DNA of 64,000 nt from JBAXPV01 sp037132075 (GTDB lineage: Bacteria > Bacteroidota > Bacteroidia > Bacteroidales > CAIXZF01). The stretch is from assembly GCA_037132075.1 (NCBI GenBank), contig JBAXPV010000002.1, forward strand, positions 62,001 through 126,000, written 5' to 3'. The notes below the pieces were generated by a model. That model worked only from the letters and a program-made list of their open reading frames with translations, had not been told where the DNA came from and ran no database searches. A program made the translations under genes and the position numbers. Each line of letters starts with the position of its first letter. Positions within the stretch are counted from its first letter, which is position 1. Below, one piece after another: positions 37,201 through 45,131 of the stretch.

Positions 37201-38270
37201 GTGTTGGCCTGGTAAATCAATCCACTTGGTTTTATATTAAAGTTTATAATGACCATTGCTTTGCTGTTGACAGTGTCAACATTTCCTTTTCTATCCTTGT
37301 AAGTCCTTCAATCGGGCAAAATCCAAGTTGTCCAAATGTATGTGATGGCTTTGGCTGGGTTACTGTTCCTGCAGGTTTCCAGAATATTACTTTTCTTTGG
37401 AATACTGGAAGTACGAACGATAGCATCTTTAATTTGTGTGATGGCACCTATACAGTCACGGTAACAGATGCCGCTTCCTGCGTTTCAGTTGCCTCCTTTA
37501 CTTTGACCGACCCTCCTGCTCTTTCTATCAATCCGATTGCTGTCCCTATCCCTTGTATTGAAAAATGCAAAGGAGAAGTTTTTTTAGACTTGAATGGCGG
37601 GATTCCCCCATTTACTTTTCTTTGGAACAACGGTGATACAGCTGCCGACATTCATAATCTTTGTAAAGGAATATACTCCGTTACTGTTACCGACGACAGA
37701 GGCTGTAAAACCATTGCATCCGCTTCAGTGGCTGTTGATCCCTTCCTCGTAAATATTCATGTTGTAGCGCAAAAAGACACTCTATTCCAGGGGCAGTCAA
37801 CATACTTATATGCTACAGTGCTGAATGGCTGTACTTACCAATGGTCACCCATTATTGGCCTCACTGACCCTGGAGAACCAAATACTGCCGTAACACCCAT
37901 GACTACAACAGCATATCATGTGTTGATAACTGACCTATCTGGCTGTATTTATGAAGACAGCGTGATAATTTACGTAAAAGACGTGTATTGCCGCGAACCC
38001 TATCTATTTGTGCCCAATGCATTTACTCCAAATGGAGATAATATAAATGATAAAATTTATGTTAAAGGGATCTACCTTGAATCCATTGAATTTTTTATCT
38101 TTAATCGTTGGGGAGAAAAAGTTTTTGAGACTAGGGATCTTAATTCAGCTTGGGATGGCACTTATCGCAACAAAGCCTGTGAACCTGGTGTTTATGTGTA
38201 TAACTTGGTAGCCACCTGTTTCAACAAAGAAGTTTTCAGAAAAAAAGGGAACATCACGTTGATTCGGTAA
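34290..38270 (+). CDS. Giant secreted adhesin-like protein with SBBP repeats, PKD-like domains and T9SS type B domain
   Basis: A 1,326-residue protein. The start at 34290 (MLKSQHW) precedes the signal peptide; the open frame extends further up into the ferredoxin gene. An N-terminal conserved region (ENKGQWNQNILYRADL) is followed by repeated beta-propeller SBBP units ending in YSTYLGG / ASTYYGG / WSTYLGG (about 250-650). PKD-like domains follow (NFGDGGTS), with Cys-rich repeats (WNTGSTNDSIFNLCDGTYTV, WNNGDTAADIHNLCKGIYSV). The end is a gliding-motility type B sorting domain (FVPNAFTPNGDNIND, FNRWGEKVFE, WDGTYRNKACEPGVYVY). It is followed by a PorP-like gene, the usual partner of type B substrates. 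Confidence 0.88.
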   Translation: MLKSQHWTLLIPLVFWAYAAFPQEHKPLNISFTENKGQWNQNILYRADLPHGALFLEKNAFTYNFLDENDIKAQLAFKGPSKGAPIKPLPSNKVHAHAYQVEMLNSLRNPVCHSDQAFPDYKNYYLGNDPKHWASKVHHYRSVSYENIYPGTELFIAQEQGSLKYTFLLKAGVDPGQIKMKYNGNVSLRLKKNKLKITTSVNEIEEQQPLAWQIGTDGQKTIVSCSYKLENDVVSFVFPDGIDPVLPLTIDPVLVFSSYSGSTADNWGFTATYDKEGFLYGGGISFGIGYPITVGAYMVNFGGGKEDIAITKFDTTGSVLVYSTYLGGDSSEVPTSLVVDNYNNLFVLAITGSANYPTTPGCFDASFNFGSMYAIDNYIQFGQGSDLAISKFSSDGSALLASTYYGGSENDGFNFTAPLKKNYADDGRGEIKVTDNGDVYVVSSTSSANLPMTTNAAQPNFGGIQDAFVFKMNGSLSSLIWSTYLGGSNADAGYSLAIGQDGRVYVGGGTKSTNFPTTSASLQPASNGGGCDGYICCLNSSGTSFLYSTYYGAAGYDQVFFVDLDKEGHVFAMGQTDAPGNFYISNALWNMPGGGQFVTKFTSNLQTRIWSTTFGTGNGGPDISPTAFMADYCHNIYISGWGSPASFLNGFGGTTGLPITSDAFQSTTDNSDYYFLVFDGNASNIVYGTFFGGAGPIGEHVDGGTSRFDKKGCIYQAVCAGCSQSNAFPTTPGAWSNTNNSWNCNLGVIKFDFKINLVVADFIQPAAICTSDTIFFQNASTYKQNSSVNMHWNFGDGGTSALVSPKHVYHQSGIFIVTLIVNDTASCNVNDTAKMSVYVLADTTRSLAPQDVCKGYGLQIGVSAISDPSLTYNWIPATNLSNPNVPDPIASPTTSTFYKLLISNGFCTDTLLQPIKVWDLKADAGSDAIVCEASYHLMAHGHGDQNLHFLWSSNASFTDTLNLTLNDSTASVGLVNQSTWFYIKVYNDHCFAVDSVNISFSILVSPSIGQNPSCPNVCDGFGWVTVPAGFQNITFLWNTGSTNDSIFNLCDGTYTVTVTDAASCVSVASFTLTDPPALSINPIAVPIPCIEKCKGEVFLDLNGGIPPFTFLWNNGDTAADIHNLCKGIYSVTVTDDRGCKTIASASVAVDPFLVNIHVVAQKDTLFQGQSTYLYATVLNGCTYQWSPIIGLTDPGEPNTAVTPMTTTAYHVLITDLSGCIYEDSVIIYVKDVYCREPYLFVPNAFTPNGDNINDKIYVKGIYLESIEFFIFNRWGEKVFETRDLNSAWDGTYRNKACEPGVYVYNLVATCFNKEVFRKKGNITLIR

Positions 38271-38277
38271 CACATTC

Positions 38278-39306
38278 ATGAAAAAAACGAATTGGACACA
38301 TATATTGATTTGTAGCTTTATAGTTTTTAGTTACGTCCATAAGCTTCATGCCCAGGATCCCCACTTTTCGCAGCATTTCAACTCACCTGTCTATCAAAAC
38401 CCTGCAGCAAGCGGTAGTTTCCCAGGGTCAATGAGACTTCAACTTAATTACAGAAGCCAATGGAATGCGGTGACCGTTCCGTTTCAAACAATGTTTGCGG
38501 CCTTAGATATGATGCCCGGACGAAGGACATATAAAAAGAACCGTTTTGGTATCGGAATAACCATGCTTCGTGATAAAGCAGGCGATAGCGAATATGGCAT
38601 TTTCGAGTTGGGGCTAAACCTGGCCTATCATCGTACTTTGAATCGAAGAGGAACTCATGTGATTTCTCTTGGAATGATTACTTCTTTTGCTCAAAGAAGT
38701 ATCAATTATATGGCACTTAGGTTTCCCGGACAATTTGATGGCACTACTTATAACCAGGGAATTCCCAACGGAGAAACCTTTCCTCAGAACAATCTCTCAT
38801 ACCCTAATATTGGGGCAGGCTTGCAATGGAATCTTAACAAACATAAAATCAAATATCAATTTGGGTTGAGTTTGAATCATCTGAATAAACCAGGACTGAG
38901 TTTCCTCGAAAACAGCAATGTACGTCTTGAGCCAAAACTTAACATCGAGACGCAGATAAGCTTTCCCTTACAGGATTTTTGGGAAATGATTCCTTCCTTC
39001 CAATATGAGATCCAGGACAATTATAAGAAATTTGTATTGGGGTCTTTATTTCGCTACAGCAATCCATTTAAAGGGACTGATGGGACCACTTTCTATGGCG
39101 GAATTTTTACCCGTTGGAATGATGCCATGATCTTTGCAACAGGGCTTGAATATGACATCTATAATTTTTGCATAAGCTATGATATAAATTATTCTACGCT
39201 TAAAACCGCTTCTCATTATCAGGGTGGTATTGAAGTGTCACTTTCCTTTATGCTTCACAATAAAGCCAAAAAATTAAAAAGGGATATTAGTTGCCCTGTA
39301 TTTTAA
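38278..39306 (+). CDS. PorP/SprF family T9SS membrane protein
   Basis: A 342-residue outer-membrane beta-barrel protein. The signal peptide is followed by the hallmark DPHFSQHFNSPVYQNPA block and alternating amphipathic strands to the C-terminus. PorP/SprF proteins anchor or pass type B T9SS substrates at the outer membrane. The gene sits 7 bases after a type B substrate and 4 bases before the OmpA-like fusion, so the three form a dedicated secretion/attachment operon. Confidence 0.88.
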   Translation: MKKTNWTHILICSFIVFSYVHKLHAQDPHFSQHFNSPVYQNPAASGSFPGSMRLQLNYRSQWNAVTVPFQTMFAALDMMPGRRTYKKNRFGIGITMLRDKAGDSEYGIFELGLNLAYHRTLNRRGTHVISLGMITSFAQRSINYMALRFPGQFDGTTYNQGIPNGETFPQNNLSYPNIGAGLQWNLNKHKIKYQFGLSLNHLNKPGLSFLENSNVRLEPKLNIETQISFPLQDFWEMIPSFQYEIQDNYKKFVLGSLFRYSNPFKGTDGTTFYGGIFTRWNDAMIFATGLEYDIYNFCISYDINYSTLKTASHYQGGIEVSLSFMLHNKAKKLKRDISCPVF

Positions 39307-39310
39307 GCCA

Positions 39311-41638
39311 ATGCGATATCTATTAATTCCTATATTCCTTGTCTTGACTTCAGGACTTTTTGGCCAGAAACTCCAGGAAAACCTTGCCCAGGGCGACCAG
39401 GTCTTTTTAGAAGGCGACTATTACAGCGCATCTCTATATTATTTGCAGGCATTAAAGGCTGACTCAAGCAGGCTTAAAACCGTCGAAAAATATGCAGATG
39501 CCTGTCGATTGTTTTATAACTACGTTGAAGCTGAACATTGGTATCGATATATCATTCAGAATGATCCAAAACAGAAACTTCCCGATGTGCAATTCTGGCT
39601 AGCACTGATGCAAAAAAGCCAGGGCAATTATAAAGATGCTGAGCAAAGCCTGGTTCAATATACCTCCTCAAATACAGGAAAAAATGCAGCCTTTTTGAAA
39701 CGGGCTCAAGCTGAAATTGCTTCCTGCAAATGGGCTTTCCTTCATAATAATGACAGCCTGCCTATTAAAGTTGATCACCTGGATCGAAACATTAACACGC
39801 CATACTCCGACTTTGGAGGGACTCAATGGGGAGACAGTTTGCTGCTATTTTCTTCTTTACGGCTTCAATCCGACTTGGAATATGAATCATTGCCCGAAGG
39901 ACTTTACCTTACGAATATCTATCAAAGCCGACTGACACCGGCAGGCCCAGCTAAAGCGGAGTCTATTAGTAATAAAATCAACTTCCCGGGAATCCATAAC
40001 GCCAATATCTGTTTCACTGCTGATAAAAAGACTTTCTTTTTTTCACGTTGTCCCGAAGAGAGACGCCCCGACTTAAAATGCAAGCTATTTATGGTTAAAC
40101 TTCGAAACGGAAAATGGCAGAAACCAATTCCATTAGACGATCGATTTAACATACCAGATTACACTGCAACTCAACCTTCTGTTGCTACAACTAATAAAGA
40201 AGAAATCCTCTATTTTGTGAGTGACAGGCCCGGAGGTATGGGAGGTAATGACATCTGGTATAGTGTCATTAAAAAAAATAAACTATCCGATCCCGTAAAC
40301 CTCGGAAGTATTGTTAATACTCCTGGAGAAGAGATAACTCCTTTCTGGGACAATAAAGAACAGGCGTTGTATTTCAGTTCTGATTTCCACAAAGGCTATG
40401 GCGGTTATGATATATTCAGAACAACAGGGACTTATAACCAATGGTCAGTCCCAATCAATATTGGAATACCGATTAATACCAGTTATAATGATTTGTATTT
40501 CACTGTAAATGAATCAGATTCATCAGGCTACCTGACGTCAAACCGTCCAGGTTCGTTTTTTATTAAAAGCCAAACCTGTTGTAACGACTTATATAAATGG
40601 GAATTTAACAAACCCCAAAAGAAAATCACTATTGCCAGAAAAGACACCAGCTCTTTGGTTGACCAGGTCCGTAAATTATTACCCTTAACCCTCTATTTTC
40701 ATAATGACATTCCTGGCCCTGGGATATCAACAACCTCAACGAAGTTAAATTACAAGACCACCGTTGCTGATTATTATGTCCTTAAAGAGAAATATATTTC
40801 AGCCTATACAAAAGGCATTACTGATCTGGAAAAAACACAGGCCATTAAAGAAATGAATCTGTTTTTCGATGACTTTGTGCTTAAAAGCCTTAAGCGTCTT
40901 GAAGAAGTTACCCAATTACTCTTGCAAGATCTTCAAAAAGGACAGCAAATCAAAATTACAGTAAAAGGATTCACAAGCCCACTAAATACTGCCGAATACA
41001 ATAAAAACCTCGCAAAAAGAAGAATTTCAAGCCTGCTGAATTATTTCAAAGAATATAATGATGGCATTTTCAAGCACTATATTGAAAAAACGGCTGCTAA
41101 CGGAGGGCGCATGGAAATTTTTGAAGAACCCATAGGCGAAGAACAAGCTCCAAAAATTGTAAGTGACAATCCAAACGATTTAAGAAACTCTGTTTATAGC
41201 CGTTCTGCTGCTATGGAGCGCCGCATCCAGATTCTTTACTATCAGTCTGAAGATACTATAGTTGAAACTGCCACAAAGACGGTTGAAATTATTAAAGAAT
41301 CAAAACTAGAAAAAGCAAAACCGCCAGCCGAGGCCAATGTCAGATTTATTGAACAATTTTTCGACTTTGGAGAGATGAGAGAGGGAGGTGTAAGAACCCA
41401 TGACTTTGATTTTGAGAATTATGGCCCTGTGCCATTTCGAATTGTAGCTCTTGAAATAAGCTGTGGGTGTACAGTTGCTGACTGGCCCAAGAATGAGATC
41501 CCTGTGGGGACAAAAGCTCGCATAAGGTTAACTTTTAGTGCCCAAAAAACAAGTGGTGAACAGAACGAAAAAATTGTAGTGAAAGGAAATATCCCTGGTG
41601 GTGAAAAAAACATTTATATCAAGGCTACCATTAAATAA
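39311..41638 (+). CDS. TPR / PD40 / OmpA-like / DUF1573 fusion protein
   Basis: A 775-residue exported protein that joins modules. After a signal peptide (GLFGQ) there is a TPR region (about 20-130), then a PD40/WD40-like propeller (FVSDRPGGMGGNDIWY, YFSSDFHKGYGGYDIF). An OmpA-like segment follows (VKGFTSPLNTAEYNKNLAKRR, about 555-580), and a C-terminal DUF1573 domain (about 675-775: FDFGEMREGGVRTHDF, ISCGCTVADWP). The TPR-PD40-OmpA layout matches the PorE type, which ties the secretion machine to peptidoglycan. The DUF1573 tail is unusual for it. Last gene of the PorP operon. Confidence 0.75.
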   Translation: MRYLLIPIFLVLTSGLFGQKLQENLAQGDQVFLEGDYYSASLYYLQALKADSSRLKTVEKYADACRLFYNYVEAEHWYRYIIQNDPKQKLPDVQFWLALMQKSQGNYKDAEQSLVQYTSSNTGKNAAFLKRAQAEIASCKWAFLHNNDSLPIKVDHLDRNINTPYSDFGGTQWGDSLLLFSSLRLQSDLEYESLPEGLYLTNIYQSRLTPAGPAKAESISNKINFPGIHNANICFTADKKTFFFSRCPEERRPDLKCKLFMVKLRNGKWQKPIPLDDRFNIPDYTATQPSVATTNKEEILYFVSDRPGGMGGNDIWYSVIKKNKLSDPVNLGSIVNTPGEEITPFWDNKEQALYFSSDFHKGYGGYDIFRTTGTYNQWSVPINIGIPINTSYNDLYFTVNESDSSGYLTSNRPGSFFIKSQTCCNDLYKWEFNKPQKKITIARKDTSSLVDQVRKLLPLTLYFHNDIPGPGISTTSTKLNYKTTVADYYVLKEKYISAYTKGITDLEKTQAIKEMNLFFDDFVLKSLKRLEEVTQLLLQDLQKGQQIKITVKGFTSPLNTAEYNKNLAKRRISSLLNYFKEYNDGIFKHYIEKTAANGGRMEIFEEPIGEEQAPKIVSDNPNDLRNSVYSRSAAMERRIQILYYQSEDTIVETATKTVEIIKESKLEKAKPPAEANVRFIEQFFDFGEMREGGVRTHDFDFENYGPVPFRIVALEISCGCTVADWPKNEIPVGTKARIRLTFSAQKTSGEQNEKIVVKGNIPGGEKNIYIKATIK

Positions 41639-41682
41639 GTCATGGCTTTTATTTCTCGGGACCAGTGGTTTCATTTTATAAA

Positions 41683-41715
41683 TTGAATGACAACTTGATA
41701 GAATGATTACTTTTG
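41683..41715 (+). promoter_or_regulatory. Candidate promoter of the gene at 41766
   Basis: TTG (41683-41685) and TACTTTTG (41708-41715) with 22 bases between them fit the Bacteroidota consensus loosely. They lie about 50 bases before the ATG. Confidence 0.4.
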
Positions 41716-41765
41716 ACTTATAACACTATTTCATACGACAGGTCTCTCTAAAACCTAACAATCAA

Positions 41766-43127
41766 ATGGATATAAAAGCAATTACCCTCTTCACTGGTCT
41801 CTTGCTCGCGCTTATTCTTAAGCCATTTAATCTAATGTCCCAGGAAACGCAAATAGCTGTCTGTGAGGGGATACAAGTAATCACACCTGATTTGGCCACA
41901 GGAATTAGCGATTTTGACAACTACCCTGATTTTCAACAGGCCACAATTTATAAAACCAATGATACGATACAGGTAATGGAAATCCTTTATAAACAGGACG
42001 GTGCCATTGTGAGAGTCAGAAAAATTATCAAACCTGTGGACCTGGCATTATTATGTAATAAACTTACAGCGAAACAAATATCTAACAACAAAGAAGAGAC
42101 AACTTACCGTGATTTTCGAAAAAAAGTCATAGGAACGACAATGGCTTATTCATTGCTGTATTATGGCTTTGCCTTACCAGTATCATTGGGAATAAACCGT
42201 GAAGCTGCGGCCGGGTCATACTTATTGGTCGGTGCTGCAGGTTATTTTTTACCCTATTTTGCATTGAAAAATACTTTTGTATCGCCTGGCATGTCAAAAG
42301 GCTACACTTTTGGATGTTTTTTGGGCATTTTTCATGGCCTGTCTTTTGGGGCTTTACTCACCGGCAATAGCGGATCAAAAACCGCTTTGGGGCTAAGTGT
42401 GTTTTCAAGTGTTGCTGAAGGTTATGGTGGACTTAGTTACGCACGCGCTCACAATCTAAACAGGGCCCACATGCGCACAATGGGTAGCTTGGGGTCGTGG
42501 GGCTTACTGTATGGACTTGGTGTCCCTCTCATGGTATTAAGCAATAATGAAGAAACCTATGCTGCATGTGGATTAGCGGGTTCAGCCCTGGGTATCATGG
42601 CAGGAGATTATTATGCGAAGCAATTTCAACCTACAGACGGCGATGTCACTGTAATAAATGCGGCTGCTATTGTAGGAACTTATTTTCCCCCATTAATCAT
42701 TGCAAGTTTTGCTAATGAGAACACAACAGCTCCAGCAATTATTGGTAGTGCAATTTTAGGTTCAGTTGCCGGTATTGCCTTTGGGTTTCATCATACGGCA
42801 CATGCTGATTATACCCGTTCTGAAGGTAATATTATTCTTTTGGGAGAAGTAGCGGGAGGATTGGTAGGAGGAGCTGCAGCAGCTTTTACCAGCGTAAGTG
42901 GTACAACAGTCGGCTGGTTAGTTGGGTTAGGCCTTTTGGGAGGATTCTATGCAATGGACCAGATTACACTGACCAGCAAAAAGAAAACCAATTCTTTCGG
43001 CAGCCGCTTGAGCTTTGATTTTAACCCAATAGCTTTCAAGAAAATCATTAATAAAGATCCTTTTATTTACATCCCTGGCAGACCAATGCAAAATGTCGAC
43101 TTATTCAAAGCCGGGCTGAAATTCTAA
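41766..43127 (+). CDS. Gly-rich multi-spanning membrane protein, unknown
   Basis: A 453-residue protein with a signal-like first helix, a soluble stretch of about 100 residues, then roughly eight Gly/Ala-rich hydrophobic segments (for example ILGSVAGIAFGF and GLVGGAAAAFTSVSG) resembling glycine-zipper membrane proteins. No catalytic or transport motif is recognised. It stands alone between the PorP operon and crcB, with its own promoter-like sequence. Function unknown. Confidence 0.6.
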   Translation: MDIKAITLFTGLLLALILKPFNLMSQETQIAVCEGIQVITPDLATGISDFDNYPDFQQATIYKTNDTIQVMEILYKQDGAIVRVRKIIKPVDLALLCNKLTAKQISNNKEETTYRDFRKKVIGTTMAYSLLYYGFALPVSLGINREAAAGSYLLVGAAGYFLPYFALKNTFVSPGMSKGYTFGCFLGIFHGLSFGALLTGNSGSKTALGLSVFSSVAEGYGGLSYARAHNLNRAHMRTMGSLGSWGLLYGLGVPLMVLSNNEETYAACGLAGSALGIMAGDYYAKQFQPTDGDVTVINAAAIVGTYFPPLIIASFANENTTAPAIIGSAILGSVAGIAFGFHHTAHADYTRSEGNIILLGEVAGGLVGGAAAAFTSVSGTTVGWLVGLGLLGGFYAMDQITLTSKKKTNSFGSRLSFDFNPIAFKKIINKDPFIYIPGRPMQNVDLFKAGLKF

Positions 43128-43246
43128 TCAAAATTCAAGGATAAAATTTAAGGTCAGTTTTTGCTACTTCACATAACGGCAAATGCTTGAACTTGTCAGT
43201 GGAGCATTATTATCTGTAAAATACTGCCACCGCCTTGACCATTCTA

Positions 43247-43624
43247 TTACAACAGTTTCGTAGAATAGTTGCCCAAAAAAGTTGCCAGTATCCCTAAAAA
43301 AACACTTAGGCCCATATACAAAGCAAAATAAAAGAACTCTCGTTCACGTAACAAAGTAAAATTCTCTACAGCAAAAGTGGAAAAGGTGGTAAACCCACCA
43401 CAAAATCCTACCGTCAGGAACATCCGCCATTCAGCATTCAGTAGGTTCCCACGTTCAGACAACCCATATAGAATTCCAATCAGTAAACATCCAACGATAT
43501 TCACTGCAAAGGTGCCGAATGGAAATGTGGTAAGAGACAAACTCTGAATCAGACGGGAACTAAAAAATCGAGCAACACTTCCAATGAAGCCACCGGTACC
43601 AATTATAAAAACCAATCGCAACAT
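43247..43624 (-). CDS. crcB: Fluoride channel CrcB/Fluc
   Basis: A 125-residue, four-TM membrane protein that exports fluoride as a dual-topology dimer. Family motifs: GGFIGSVARF, GTFAVNIVGCLLIG and GFCGGFTTFSTF (the Phe-box region). Length is normal. No fluoride riboswitch consensus was recognised in the short upstream gap, which instead contains the terminator of the neighbouring sigma-54 unit. Confidence 0.93.
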   Translation of the reverse strand: MLRLVFIIGTGGFIGSVARFFSSRLIQSLSLTTFPFGTFAVNIVGCLLIGILYGLSERGNLLNAEWRMFLTVGFCGGFTTFSTFAVENFTLLREREFFYFALYMGLSVFLGILATFLGNYSTKLL

Positions 43625-43675
43625 AGGTCATTTTCTTATTAGACGCACAAAAGTAATAAAATGCTATAAAAAAAT

Positions 43676-43729
43676 AGAGGCCATTCTTGAATAGCTCCAA
43701 GAACAGCCTCTTTACCCAGGGGGGGGTAA
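43676..43729 (-). terminator. Two-hairpin terminator of sigma-54 unit A
   Basis: Read on the minus strand, a small hairpin built on TTACCC/GGGTAA with an eight-base C/G run (43712-43729) is followed by a longer stem (AGAGGC...TTCTTG against CAAGAA...GCCTCT, 43676-43711) and a T-run. It directly follows the DUF4402 gene. The same arrangement ends units B and C. Confidence 0.85.
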
Positions 43730-43734
43730 TTTCT

Positions 43735-44235
43735 TTAGTTATAGTTAACCGTAACTCTAAAATCAGAACCAGTATTTGCGATTCCACCTTGTTGACCAAC
43801 TGTTAAATTTGCTCCGATATAATGAATTTTGTTTCCTGAACCAGCATTAGTTGTAGAAGCGGTATAACTTGTCCAATTATCTATGGTAATCCTGTGACCG
43901 AAATTGTCATCAATTGTTGTGGCATTGGATGGTAATGTGATAGCGTAAGCAACATCATTCTGACCTGAAACACTGAATGCAGCCCTATTCCATGTACCTG
44001 CTTCAGTATTTATTTCATTAACCCCATTTGCAGTTCTTGTGTTAGCTCCGGCATCGATAAAAACCCTTGTACCACCGTTGTTGATTGCAACGTTTCCAAA
44101 ATGCATTCCTGATGTATTGTCAATTCCGACCGGCGCAACAACTTCTGCACTCATATGTCCTGTTACGGTTACCTGAGCAAAGGAGCTAAAAATGCTGCTT
44201 AAGAAGAGAAGGCCGTAGATTGCTATTTTTTTCAT
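43735..44235 (-). CDS. DUF4402 family secreted protein (sigma-54 unit A)
   Basis: A 166-residue protein with a signal peptide (SIFSSFAQ) and a Gly/Asn/Thr-rich beta-sandwich body typical of DUF4402 (GMHFGNVAINNGGTRVFID, SDFRVTVNYN at the end). Such proteins resemble pilin-like or surface-coat subunits, but no function is established. A strong -24/-12 sigma-54 promoter lies about 40 bases upstream and a palindromic GTGTGCG-type site about 120-170 bp further, next to an NtrC-type regulator gene. Its own two-hairpin terminator follows the stop codon. Confidence 0.8.
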   Translation of the reverse strand: MKKIAIYGLLFLSSIFSSFAQVTVTGHMSAEVVAPVGIDNTSGMHFGNVAINNGGTRVFIDAGANTRTANGVNEINTEAGTWNRAAFSVSGQNDVAYAITLPSNATTIDDNFGHRITIDNWTSYTASTTNAGSGNKIHYIGANLTVGQQGGIANTGSDFRVTVNYN

Positions 44236-44272
44236 TATATTGCTTAACTATTTGCAGTACAAACAGACTTAG

Positions 44273-44288
44273 GCAATCTACGGGCCAA
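44273..44288 (-). promoter_or_regulatory. Sigma-54 promoter, unit A
   Basis: Minus strand reads TTGGCCCGTAGATTGC: GG and GC are separated by exactly 10 bases, matching the -24/-12 consensus TGGCACG-N4-TTGC. Expected transcript start is near 44261, about 26 bases before the DUF4402 ATG. Confidence 0.85.
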
Positions 44289-44404
44289 ACAACAATATAT
44301 TTACATTATTAATTATTTTACTCTGTATCATATTGTTTTCCAGCACATTATTTTATCTCACATTAACACATTATACTTTCATGCATTTTAATACAACATT
44401 AAAA

Positions 44405-44457
44405 TGTGTGCGATTCCGCACGCAAGAAGCGCTCATGTGTGCGGAAAATTGTGCGCC
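44405..44457. promoter_or_regulatory. Upstream activator sites, unit A
   Basis: TGTGTGCG and CGCACGCA (44405-44424) form an inverted repeat around ATTC. A second element with TGTGTGCGG and TTGTGCGCC follows (44436-44457). They lie about 117-170 bp upstream of the sigma-54 promoter, a normal distance for an enhancer-binding activator. Unit B has the same layout at the same distance. Confidence 0.7.
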
Positions 44458-44518
44458 TACTAAATATACATCTTCGAACCCAAAATACGGATTCAAAAAT
44501 TGAACACCAACACAAAAA

Positions 44519-44575
44519 CCAGGGCAAGCCCTGGAACAAAATACCTATCAAAACAGAGGGGTTAAACCCTCAGTA
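44519..44575. repeat. Two short perfect hairpins between units A and B
   Basis: CCAGGGC-AA-GCCCTGG (44519-44534) and, about 25 bases on, GAGGG-GTTAAA-CCCTC. No T-run follows either on either strand. Role unknown; they may insulate the neighbouring units. Confidence 0.45.
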
Positions 44576-44639
44576 ATAACAAAATTGCTCGACTAACAAA
44601 TTTTTATTTACTTCTTCCTAAAAATTTGAATCTCACGAA

Positions 44640-44811
44640 AAAAAACAGAGGCCATTCCTGAATTACGCCAAGAACAGCCTCTTTACCCAGGGGGGGGGTA
44701 ATATCTTTAGTCTTTATATAACTCACTCTGAAATCAGAATTTGAGCCCACTATCCTATCCTACTACACAACCAAACCTCTAAAAATAACCCACTAGCATA
44801 TTAAAGCGGTT
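44640..44811 (-). pseudogene. Sigma-54 unit B: transcript with only the tail of a DUF4402 gene
   Basis: Between the unit B promoter and its terminator the minus strand keeps only about 170 bases. The last part aligns with the C-terminal codons of the unit A gene (SDFRV followed by a Tyr-rich end, then the same G-run hairpin), while the rest of the reading frame and the signal peptide are gone. Because promoter, activator site and terminator are intact, a short RNA could still be made, so it is either a decayed gene or a regulatory RNA. Confidence 0.65.
44647..44701 (-). terminator. Two-hairpin terminator of unit B
   Basis: Same design as unit A: the stem AGAGGC/GCCTCT with TTCCTG/CAAGAA (44647-44682), a T-run on the minus strand, and a TTACCC/GGGTAA hairpin with nine G/C bases beside it. 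Confidence 0.8.
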
Positions 44812-44822
44812 AACCCTCCTCG

Positions 44823-44838
44823 GCAATCTGCGAACCAA
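44823..44838 (-). promoter_or_regulatory. Sigma-54 promoter, unit B
   Basis: Minus strand reads TTGGTTCGCAGATTGC, again GG-N10-GC. Nine of the ten spacer-flanking positions near the -12 side match unit A (CG-AGATTGC). Confidence 0.8.
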
Positions 44839-44955
44839 AACTTACAAAACATATCACAAAATAAATAATAATTTATATTTATCTGATTATATGCTTTTTG
44901 CAAACTATTACATTAACACATATCAACTTTATTAATTCAATAAATTGAATACGTT

Positions 44956-45010
44956 ATGTGCGATATCACAAACAAAATGCGCTCTTGTGTGCGGGGGATC
45001 ATTGCACAAG
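44956..45010. promoter_or_regulatory. Upstream activator sites, unit B
   Basis: ATGTGCGATATCACA followed by GCGCTCTTGTGTGCGG and TTGCACAAG aligns base for base in outline with the unit A site and lies 118-172 bp upstream of the promoter. CTTGTG and CACAAG form an inverted pair. Confidence 0.65.
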
Positions 45011-45063
45011 ATATCTGGAAACTCAAAAAAAAAAAATGGAGAACAGGAAATGACAAAAAAAAT

Positions 45064-45117
45064 GAGACCTTTCTTGAACAACCAACAAGAAAGGTCTCTT
45101 TACCCGGGGGCATGGGT
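45064..45117 (-). terminator. Two-hairpin terminator of unit C
   Basis: GAGACCTTTCTTG (45064-45076) and CAAGAAAGGTCTC (45086-45098) form a perfect 13-bp stem followed on the minus strand by eight T's, with the companion TTACCC/GGGTAA hairpin at about 45099-45117. The stem sequence differs from units A and B but pairing is kept, which is covariation. Confidence 0.88.
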
Positions 45118-45131
45118 AATTTTTTTATATT

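Noticed and set aside
43625..43740. Fluoride riboswitch before crcB
   Set aside because: The gap holds the unit A terminator and shows no recognisable fluoride-riboswitch core.
43560..43799. Minus-strand 79-residue ORF between crcB and the DUF4402 gene
   Set aside because: It overlaps the crcB start, the terminator hairpins and the end of the DUF4402 gene out of frame.
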